The position numbers were made by a program, and so were the translations under genes. This document shows, piece by piece, positions 55,119 to 64,000 of a stretch of DNA of 64,000 nt (position 1 is its first letter; every line of letters begins with the position of its first letter). Source of the DNA: Symbiodinium kawagutii (taxonomy: Eukaryota > Sar > Dinophyceae > Suessiales > Symbiodiniaceae); the NCBI GenBank assembly GCA_009767595.1, contig VSDK01021957.1:80324-144323 (forward strand). Direction: 5' to 3'. A model generated the notes under the pieces. The model saw only the letters and a program-made list of their open reading frames with translations, did not search any database and was not told the DNA's origin.

Positions 55119-56938
55119 TCATGGGCATCAACAAACAATGGGGCATCTCGAACAATTGGCGCCGAGCTCATGCCGCATTGTCCATAGAATCCAAGCATTG
55201 GCAGCCATGGGAGCCAGAGACAAAAGTACAGTCAATTGCGTTTGGCTTAAGCGTTACATGGAGACGTGCTTTCTCGATTTTACTCGGAAAACCACAGGAG
55301 ACGGCCTAAAAACGATACCCCAAAAGAAGAACTCCAAGACTTGGAAAACGATAGGGGACGTTCCAAAAAATCTGTGAATACACGTTACTCAAATAATTTT
55401 GACGCTGCCTCAGTGACCCAGCAACCAGGGCCTCAGCCAACGCTTGGTCAGATGCAGGCACCTCAAGCGGCCTATGCATTGAGGAATTCTTGGCATCTAA
55501 TAACTCAGATGTCACACTTCGTTATACATGTGATATATGATATATGTATAATACATATGTATGTATTGTATCTATATATGTTATCTTATACCATAAAGCA
55601 AATTCTGAGTGGTCCTGAAGGAGTCCTTGAGGGGTTCTCAACACTTTGGACCCACACCCGTGGACCGTATTGGATGTTTTCTTTGATTGCCACGTGTCTG
55701 GCAGGGATATGTAGGGTCCAAGATCCCATATGTAGCTACTTGATATCAATATAAATACCAATGCAAGCTATAGATAGCAATAATCTTTGAGAATACCACC
55801 AGCAAGATTGAATAATCCACATGGGTAGTAGATAGCATTAATGAGCTATTGCAAGATCTTGAAATAGACATCATTCAGACTAGATATCCCAAACAATGAT
55901 TGCCAGTGTAGAATGGTAAAACCATCGCCGTCAACTGTTTCCGTGTCCCCTGCACCTCAACGGTCATCAGGCGCAGCTCAATGACTTGTACGAAGCAGCA
56001 GTGCCTTCGTCATCATGATTCACATGTGTTCGTTTTTGGTTTCGGTTGTTGCCGTTGCTGTTCTGTTTGTTCTTCCATTTACTGTATTTGTTCGACCCAC
56101 TGTATTTGTTCTTCTTATTGTCTCTTCTCCTTCTTGTTTCCGCCGCCGCGTGTTGATCCGTGGTTCTTTGCTGTTTGTTGTAGACCAGTCAACCCAGAAG
56201 GTGGGGCATGGGCATCACAGAGTGGAGCCCTTTAGTGAATTGGAATTGGATATAGAATCTCCGTGTCAAGAAGAGACTGGCAGACTTTGGGTCCATGCTG
56301 AAGTTGCCACTTTGGTTTCCTTATTCTGCTCAACAAAAACAATAAAAAACTTGATAACGCACACATTTCCCTCGTTGCCATGTCTGGGAGTACACCATGT
56401 CGACATCCCCGGAGGTCACCGTGGAGCCGTTTCCAGGGCTTCGGGGGTAGGCCACTAGGATCTCCTGGGAATCCCGAGGGCCATGTTTCTTGGAATCGGG
56501 GTACCCCCAGCTGTCATCCAATATGAACCCCGAATCATGCAGTTTATTATGAACCATTTTTGGGAATCAACCAACCATTTTTGGAGTTCTGAATTTTAAG
56601 AAACCCCCATATGGTTGCATGTGGTCGCATGATAGCATTCTATTGATTATGATTGATTAATATTGATGATCTCTCGATTTTTCTCAAGCCATGGTTGATG
56701 GTATCATCATTCCTGTCATTCCTGCTATTTTTTTTGCTAAACTAAGCCTGGCATCTCCAATCGATATATGTAGAAGTCAAACCAGGGTTGTGCTATCAAT
56801 GCTTCAAACATTGTTTTGCACAAACCTGGTATATGTGACCGGAATTAGCAATAAATGAGGCAGAGGGTCCCAAATCAGATCCTTCACATCACAGTTCAAA
56901 CCGAGGGGGGGTCCACAGTAGATGCATCAACATTGCAG
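55119..56938. other. Non-coding stretch
   Basis: AT-rich with short tata runs (55,535-55,580) and pyrimidine tracts (56,030-56,170). Overlapping frames at 55,981-56,458 lack coding bias. Confidence 0.4.
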
Positions 56939-57164
56939 GTTTCCTGCTCAAGATGATTGGGATGTTTCTCAAGATACACGCAATAGATGGATAAAGCTAA
57001 GTGTACGCGAGTCTGTCCATCATTTATTTGAGTGGCCCTACCTGGTCACTGAGATCGGCTGGGACGACTACGGCCAGTTCGGTGATCACCGGACGGCGGT
57101 TTTCCTGATGCCAGGGGAGCATGAGGCGCACTCAGCGGCTTTCAGCTTGGTGTTTGCGGCGATT
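56939..57164 (+). CDS. Isolated exon, unknown protein
   Basis: Starts after cattgcag (AG 56,937-56,938), open to a gt donor at 57,165. It translates as FPAQDDWDVSQDTRNRWIKL and later TEIGWDDYGQFGDHRTAVFL, PGEHEAHSAAF. G/C-rich third positions dominate in the second half. The density of charged and aromatic residues supports coding. Family not recognised. Confidence 0.5.
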
Positions 57165-57965
57165 GTACCATCAAACATTGCTATGGGTCAGAACCAACCA
57201 TGCAAAACTGGGCAAGGTATACGGACATCCCATCTCAATCTCAGACGATTTTGTTCATTTGTGGGATGTTCATCAGGGGTACACCGGCCCTGCCATTAAG
57301 TAAATCATCCTTCTTTGGATCAATTTGTGCAAGATCACTCTCTCAAACTGTCATCAGCCATGGGAATTTGGAATCTAACATATTGAACTTGGGGATTTGC
57401 TTCTCATAAATTATAAACAAATATTTGTCCGTGGTCCCAAATCATAGTAATGATTCACCATTATGTTTGATGTCTTGTCAGCCATCGATGGCCATCATAC
57501 GCCATCCTTATATGAGTAACCGACAAAGTTACTTAATGAATAGCTTAGTCTTCGGATGGACATCAGATTCTTGTGTTTGCATCAAAGCTGCATAACCGAT
57601 AGGGGACCACCCATGTGAACCAATGACCATTAGTTGAATATTGATTTTGTCCGCTACTCATAGGTCATCAGCTATCATTATCTACATGTAGCAATCGGCA
57701 ACTAGCATATCATCAATGGTCCCAACCTAAATGTGTGCCATGTTTTTGCTTACTTGTGTTATCCTTTTTGCTGTAGGTTCTCCGGGCGGCAGCAGACTTG
57801 GGGGTTTGCTGCTGACCTGTTGATGAACCAACGATTTTCAAATACATCATAGATGGGCTACTTATGGTCATCAACATTCGCATCTATTCGATATTCGCCT
57901 AGGTTGAACGTGGTTGACCCACGAATGGTCCTCTCAGCTTGCTTCCAGCTGCTTCCAGCTGCTAG

Positions 57966-58124
57966 GTGGACATCCAGTTGCCCTACTATTTTCAAGTCCT
58001 GGGTCTGGGTGCTGCTCCCACCGACACCGTCGTTAAGCCTGGGGACGGTGGTATCGGCCTCGAGGTGGGTCGACAGCCAGGCGGGGTGGTCAACCGGTGG
58101 ACTTCGACCCTGCTTGGAAGGTGA
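57966..58124 (+). CDS. Isolated exon, unknown protein
   Basis: An AG at 57,964-57,965 is followed by an open frame VDIQLPYYFQVLGLGAAPTD, then VVKPGDGGIGLEVGRQPGGV and a TGA at about 58,122. The codon bias is strong (gtc, ctg, gac, ggc). Other frames across it are open but less protein-like. It may end at this stop or splice earlier. Confidence 0.5.
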   Translation: MDIQLPYYFQVLGLGAAPTDTVVKPGDGGIGLEVGRQPGGVVNRWTSTLLGR

Positions 58125-59864
58125 TATCCTCAGGAGCACGGCAACTTAGATAACAGGCTCCTCAGTCAGGAGCACATCAATTTAGATAAGAGGCATTAAC
58201 AGATATTAGCAGGCTATATGAGCAATTTACATCCATCCACTGTAGATAAAGAGTACGACATAGTGGGTATGGCTGATCGCAAGCTGCGGTAAGCGAAAGG
58301 GGCCCGCCGGAGCTGATGTTTTCGTATCACAAATGGTGGGACCAAAGACAGACACCAAGCAGCCAACTAGTTTTTAATTACAACCAAGCAGACACATAGA
58401 GACTCGCCAGGCAGCCAACCATCAGTTTTACCACAACCCACAGCCAACCATTCGTGGACATTCCCAGGACTTCGGAAATGTCCATGTTTGGTACCCAGGC
58501 ACCTGCCCATCCCTGCTACCCCTGCGACCTGCCCGACGCTCCGCCAGGGAATTTGCCCAACACGCCGCTCGTTCGCAGCATGAGCCGCCAGCCGGGGTCG
58601 GAGCCAAGGAGACGCCAAGGGGAGCAAGGAACAAGCAAGCCACTCAGGAACCACAGAACTGACCAACCATTGCAACCAACTGACTAACCATTTGCAACCA
58701 ACCACAAACTATTAGATTATGTTAGATGTAAACTAGTAAAGAACTACTGACATCTAATATTTACAGCCAAATAAGAACTAAAGAAACCAATCACAATCAA
58801 ATAGTCAGCAGGCACCCATTGGTTGTAAGGAACAAACTGGAAACTTTCTCGAAACTCAGAGAGATGTTCAAAGGTTGGTTTCGAACGGTTGGGTACTCCG
58901 AGGTCCCGACAGAAATGACCATTGCACTTTATGGAAATGTTTGCTTGGGGTCAAGCTCGTAAAGTTGCGGATTTCTACTTCGTTGATCATTTTTGTGGAT
59001 GCACTATTGCGAACGTCCCGAACAAAGCCTTGGTGACTTTGCATTTACAAAGTTTGCAAAGACGAGGGGGTGCCTGCACTTTCTGTCAAGCAGTCGGTCC
59101 TAGTCCTGAACACAGCTGAAGCATGCTGAAGCAGATTTGCACTAGTTGCTTGGACTCTGCGCAAGCCAACACAGCGATATTTGCTTACCTGGGCATGCTA
59201 GGCTAATAGGCTAGCAACGGCGTGCGATTTTCCATCTCTTGGCATCTAGGAACAGGAGACTGCTTGAAACCTCAGAGCCAGATCGCCTAGGAACACCTTC
59301 TGGCGCAGCATTGAGAACGTCGAAGTACCCAAAGACTTAAATTTCTTTGTCTCACAAGCGGCGCCTTTGCGCAAGGCTGGATGGGCGATGTTCCTTACTG
59401 ATGCTGAGATCCAGCTGTTGACCCGATTGATTCTGATGCTAACCAGCTATATAGCTGGTAGGGGGATCATTAAAAACATGGATGTACCATGATTCATGAT
59501 GCACCGATATGCAATACTAGCCCTGAAATTGGGCCCTTTTTTGCTGAGCAAAATCGATTTGACAGCTGCAGGCCAAGCTCTTTTGGTGTGTCAACGAGCC
59601 TGGCGTAGCCCCCAAACATGATGTGACTTTGCAGATGTTGGTGACCCTTTTGGAAGATGGGTTGCGGATGTACGGTTGACAGGCCCTTTTTTACAATAAA
59701 CAAAAATTAGGCTTGGCAATGCTTCGCATTCCCTTTCCACATTTTTGCATCTGCGTGGCCTCGGGTCTGAACGTCGAACCCCTTGCGTTGGGAAAGGTCC
59801 AGATCTCCCCTCGCCACACACCTGGCACAGGTGAAAGTTCATGGAAATTTGTTTCTTAGCGCAG
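58125..59864. other. Non-coding stretch
   Basis: A Pro/Arg-rich plus frame at 58,454-58,687 overlaps an equally long minus frame, so neither is convincing. A short frame at 58,937-59,118 (MEMFAWGQARKVADFYFVDH) could be an exon relic. Confidence 0.4.
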
Positions 59865-59998
59865 GTGGTTCCAGCCTCAGCGGGAGGGTCAGAGAGGCAC
59901 TGCACGAAGCCATGTTGAAAGCTGGAATTGCTCAACCCTGGGCCCAGATGTTTGTCAATGTCAGCTTTCAAATTGAAACTTTGAACTGGCATTTCTGA
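59865..59998 (+). CDS. Terminal exon with stop, unknown protein
   Basis: A gcgcag acceptor (AG 59,863-59,864) leads into GSSLSGRVREALHEAMLKAG followed by IAQPWAQMFVNVSFQIETLN, then WHF and TGA at 59,996-59,998. The frame has good codon bias and an amphipathic helix. It is probably the last coding exon of a gene whose upstream exons are distant. Confidence 0.5.
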
Positions 59999-62634
59999 TC
60001 TCTGACCACCTCCGGTGCACAGAATTCTTCGACTTGCAGGTGATGACTACACATCTGGGGGGGCTCTTGCCAATTCCGAGATTATGGGAGACATCATCAC
60101 TGGCACACAGCAGCAATGGTACACTCGCGGAACAAAGATGCAGCCGTACCCGCATCCTGCAGGCCGGGCCAAGTGATGGTAAAGGTGAGCAGCAATGCTG
60201 TCATGAAAGGAATGAAGAGTGGCTAGGACCTGTGAAATGTTAAGACACTTCAAATTTGTGCTGCCTGTTGATACCTGTTGTAGGATTCTGAAAGCTTTTG
60301 TCCTGTCTTCGTGAAGAGTTACTGGATCCACGACCTGGAAATGCTATACCTATCCATGCCTATATAGTCAATTAGCAGACTCATCATCACCAATTGGGGG
60401 AGCACCTACAGTAACGTGTTGAGTTGTGGGTTTTGCGTCCTTGTATACGGTTCCGGTCAAATGCAACAGGTACCGCTAAAGCAAGTCATTTGCATAGGAA
60501 ATGGCCGATTGAGTATATGGCTCTGGTGCAGTACAGCTGCGGCTTTTAGGTTTTCAGTTCTGGAGGGCTGCCGAGTCATCAATGTCTCCGGACCAGTCAG
60601 CTGAAGCGGGTTCCAACTTTTCCGGTAGGAGAGCTTCAGGGTCCGAAGGGTTTAGGCTATGGTTGAAGGCTACAGCTGGGCTGCTCCCAGCCGTGGAGTC
60701 TTTGGTTTTCGATGGTTTTGCCGTTGGGGATGGCAGATGATGGCAGGATGAAGTGTCACCAAGTGGTCACCACACCACAGCAGGTGATCCGACGCGAGTT
60801 GTGACAGCTCCCATGGCTGGTTTCCCCTGGGGTGCAGGTCTGGGCAGCTATGCAGCTGTGGGCTGTGTTCAACCACATGGGGCACCTTTCACCACTAGTG
60901 CCTGGGCAGTTTTCACTGGGAAAGTGCGGCTCATTGGAGACATGCCATGACTGTGAGGATCGAATCTCCATTGGAATGTATGGGGAATTACTGGTGATTG
61001 TCATGACATGTGATGGCGGTGGCGGTGAGCCACCCAAAGAGATCATGTCGAATGACATGCGATTTCATCGACATGGGGATTGCAACAACGAAATTCGGGG
61101 GAGTTTCGAATACAAAAATTCACAAAATCTGAGATCTTTTTGTGAGATACCTCTGCGCTTTGATTTGCCAAGCTGACTTCGCTAAGGCTATGACTTTGAG
61201 GGCAATCACCAACCTTGGCAAAGTGCTCACACTGGAGCGACGTAGCACGTCCACAGGGACGGGGACGGCGTGTTTCGCGAGGACCGACGACCTCTACTTG
61301 GCCACATCCTGGCTGTTTGGATGAGAAAAACATGTAGATCATATAGAAAGATACAGAGAAGACATGGAACAGATTCTAACAGCCAATTTTTTACGGGGAT
61401 CCTTTGCTTCCAGCATCTTCCGGCTTTACTGTAATTCTTGTGACTAGCTACGTTTGACAATCGACAGATGTGGATACTGTGGTGCAGCTGAGGTATACTG
61501 AGCCACCTGAAGTGTTTGCTGAAAAGCCCTTCCTCATAATTGAGGAGGTAACTTGGAAGTGATATCTTGGGCGCAGGAACCAGTTGACTCACTCATGGAG
61601 ACTCTAGAGATCTCAAGAGTACAATCGGAGATCATATGACTGAATAACCTATAGCTACGTATATATGATCAAAAAAGTGTGTGGTTTATGAAGAGCTGGA
61701 TCTACCACTATGTATATCTGATTTGTATGTACGTCCTTGTTGGTTGGCTGATGGCAGAAAACATGCCATGGGCTCTAGGCAACCTCAGTTGAGTTGGTTT
61801 GTTGGTGGAAGAGCATAGGGTGGGGGTGCCTTTTTATCATAAAATTGCTTTAACAGCTGTAGTAAATTTTAAATACACAGCTTAGCAAATTTTTTGCTAA
61901 TATGGGGATAGACTAAGGACAACCTCTCAGAATCCTGGGACACACAAAATGAGACATCTCAAATGGTCAAGAATCTGAGTTTGTGGCCTCAGGGGGAGTA
62001 CAAGCTGCGGATTCCAGAGGCCGCTTGGCATAGATTCAAGGAATTTCAAGGAGCAGTATCCATTGAGAAAGCTGAACTGCTGACTGTGCGGCTCGCCATG
62101 TGATTTTGGTGCATCCAGAACTTTAGCTTTGGATCATCCCAAGATTGGTGGTATGTGCTGGTGATCCTCCAAAGCAATGAGGACCAGCAAAGTGATGAAA
62201 GTCGGGTTGAAACCCATCGCGAAAACCAACGGAGCCCACCCTGAGTTTGCTCGCTCAGGTGTTGCACAACCATGCAGGGTATGATTGGCAGAATCTTGGC
62301 CACTGCTCTTGAGGCAAATCATCCATGCTTAGGGAATGTGTGGATGAATTGGAGGTTGAGACCTGCGCGAGAACGGACACAAGGCGCAGGACGTTTTCAC
62401 ATTCATTGCTATTGATAATCAATTCATTTTGATGCCAGATGTTTGTGAGATGCCAACTTCAGCGGTTTTTGAGGCCCGAAGTGACTGGTTTACAGATACT
62501 AGATAAGTGATGACGATATTTGTTAAAATATGTAGACATTATTTTGATGAGAAAGAAACCAATGTCAATGTACATATGTCACTGGAAAAAAGTTCCAGGC
62601 AATTTGCCCAACTCCGGGAATCGCTTAACTTTAG
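59999..62634. other. Mostly non-coding stretch with weak exon candidates
   Basis: Weak candidates on the plus strand: 61,142-61,324 (ALICQADFAKAMTLRAITNL, then a Thr-rich part and stop) and part of 60,832-61,176. Neither has both splice borders. Between them the sequence is AT-rich and non-repetitive. Confidence 0.35.
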
Positions 62635-62719
62635 CCATGAGCCGAGCTGTCGATCTGCCGCCAAGTAGTGGGGAGCACCTGCCGAAGCCCTCGGTGATCT
62701 ACCGGGCTTTTGCTGTCCG
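62635..62719 (+). CDS. Short exon with internal ATG, unknown protein
   Basis: A ctttag acceptor (62,633-62,634) is followed by ccATG and MSRAVDLPPSSGEHLPKPSV, then IYRAFAV, to a gt donor at 62,720. The frame has coding-like composition. It may belong with the exon at 63,207-63,386 on the same strand. Confidence 0.45.
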
Positions 62720-63206
62720 GTACATTGAAGATGATTACGGTGGAAATCATGTCGGAATGACTGTCAACATCTATCAACATGTATTAACATCTATCCACGT
62801 CTATCAACGTCTATCAACCTGACAATCATCATGATTTCCCAACGTGACTATCAACTTCAGGAGAAACCCTACATAAATTATATGAAAACCACCTTGGAAG
62901 TGGAGTGGCCTGGAAACTGCTCATGTGACCTGGCAGTCAGGTAGAGAGCATCAATTCCCTCAGGGGTGTCCAGGGATGTCCAGCGAAGGATTTAAGAGGG
63001 AGAGAGGAGCGTCAAGCATTGCTTCCCGTTTGTTACAATGATCTATGTTGATGCATTTGATATTATTAATCATGTTTGTTGAACTCAATGAAGCAATGTC
63101 AAAATCCGAGCATTGTTGTTTCATTATTCTGACTCTTGCATCTTAATCAATGATATATGATATAAATCAATGTTGATCATGGCATATCATACAATTGCAA
63201 ACGACC

Positions 63207-63386
63207 ATGAACCTGCTACTGACCACGATTCACCGCTATCATTTTCGCCGTGCAATGCGCGATGCTCCAAGGACTGGAAGCACCGTCTCCTTCGACCAGG
63301 TATTCCTCGCTCGTGAAGATGCCACGGCCAAGCAGATGAACGCAGCCATCAAGCAAGGCATGGCACCGCTCAGGGTGTCACCCTGA
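63207..63386 (+). CDS. Terminal exon or small ORF, unknown protein
   Basis: ATG 63,207 to TGA 63,384-63,386: MNLLLTTIHRYHFRRAMRDA, then TGSTVSFDQVFLAREDATAK, ending KQGMAPLRVSP. Third positions are mostly G or C after about 63,235. The ATG may be incidental if this is an internal or terminal exon. Function unknown. Confidence 0.5.
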   Translation: MNLLLTTIHRYHFRRAMRDAPRTGSTVSFDQVFLAREDATAKQMNAAIKQGMAPLRVSP

Positions 63387-63639
63387 CGGCCCCAAGCACA
63401 CGCCAATACGACACGATGATACCATACACGGTCATGAAAGTCGATGAAACTCGTGAACTATTTACAGATCAGAGTATTATAACTATAATTAGATGAACAA
63501 TGTCAATTTGAGACGGATAGGCCCGGAAATGTGTGGGTGAAAATTCTGTCAGCTTGGAACTGGTACCTTCTTTGGGATTTTTCCGTGCATCTGATGCACG
63601 ATTGCAGTACTGTCAGGATATGTCAGGACTCGACATCCA

Positions 63640-63667
63640 TGTACATATATATATATATGTATATATG

Positions 63668-63698
<31 letters not shown>

Positions 63699-63705
63699 TA
63701 TTTAT
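63640..63705. repeat. AT/GTAT dinucleotide microsatellite
   Basis: Runs of tatata and gtatata with a short atgatatata interruption. Confidence 0.9.
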
Positions 63706-63809
63706 TCCCCACCTGTCAGGTGAGGGTTGTTAGATTTTATCAGAGTTGACTGCTCCTCCTCCTCATCCTCCTTGTCCTCCTCGTCCTCCTCCACGACCAA
63801 GCACGACTA

Positions 63810-63950
63810 GTGGTGGCTTCCGGACCTCAACCACGATCATGTATGCCAGCTGGTGGCTGCCGGACCTCAACCGCGACCATCTGCGGCCAGTGGTGGCTGC
63901 CGGACCTCAACCGCGACCATCTGCGGCCAGTGGTGGCTGCCGGACCTCAA
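63810..63950. repeat. Minisatellite, 39-bp unit, about four copies
   Basis: Units contain gtggctgccggacctcaacc, gcgaccatctgcggcca and the start of the next unit. The first copy is diverged (gtggcttccggacctcaacc); the last is truncated at 63,950. 39 is a multiple of three, so a frame stays open through it. Confidence 0.85.
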
Positions 63951-64000
63951 AGATGTGAGAAAAGATCACAGAAAGATTGTCAAAAGATATGTCAGAAAGA

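Overview
The window looks like nuclear DNA of a dinoflagellate, most likely Symbiodiniaceae or a relative. Four things point there: short GC-richer exons scattered in AT-richer, repeat-laden DNA; several introns that fit best with GC-AG borders; a 13-base match to the dinoflagellate spliced-leader core upstream of one gene; and repetitive gene families plus a Ty1/copia polyprotein of the kind that recurs in those genomes (family resemblance is from memory, not from a search).

Layout. 1-10.9 kb is gene-poor: a near-perfect palindrome (437-505), trinucleotide tracts, one good isolated exon (6168-6235) and a 120-bp tandem duplication (9017-9256). 11,048-18,185 is a complete Ty1/copia retrotransposon with two apparently identical 247-bp LTRs, a CCAGG target duplication, an initiator-Met-tRNA-type primer site, a Gag-protease ORF and a 1660-codon pol ORF. 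It seems to have landed at the 3' end of a host exon. 18.2-24.4 kb holds repeats, an unresolved CTG tract and isolated exons. 24,413-25,104 is a complete two-exon FKBP-type prolyl isomerase with a signal peptide and a C-terminal KTEL, so probably an ER-lumen protein. 25-35.5 kb is mostly intronic or intergenic and includes an 830-bp GATTA satellite. 35,588-52,186 is a dense block of co-oriented multi-exon genes: a Lys/Glu-rich protein, a small RS-tailed protein, a methyltransferase-like protein, a Lys-tailed family protein and a protein of a multicopy family of unknown function. Their introns carry hairpins and hairpin-bearing tandem arrays. A tRNA-like sequence with a 42-bp minisatellite lies at 48,991-49,380. 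52-64 kb is again gene-poor, with isolated exons and microsatellites.

The strongest candidate for something undescribed is inside the retrotransposon. A 178-codon ORF with clear coding bias lies in the +1 frame, wholly inside the pol linker, where the pol frame reads as low-complexity sequence. The same element has one in-frame TAG between Gag-protease and pol, a methyltransferase-like domain in front of integrase, and a Ser at the position where the catalytic integrase Glu is expected. A second methyltransferase-like protein is encoded 25 kb away in the dense gene block.
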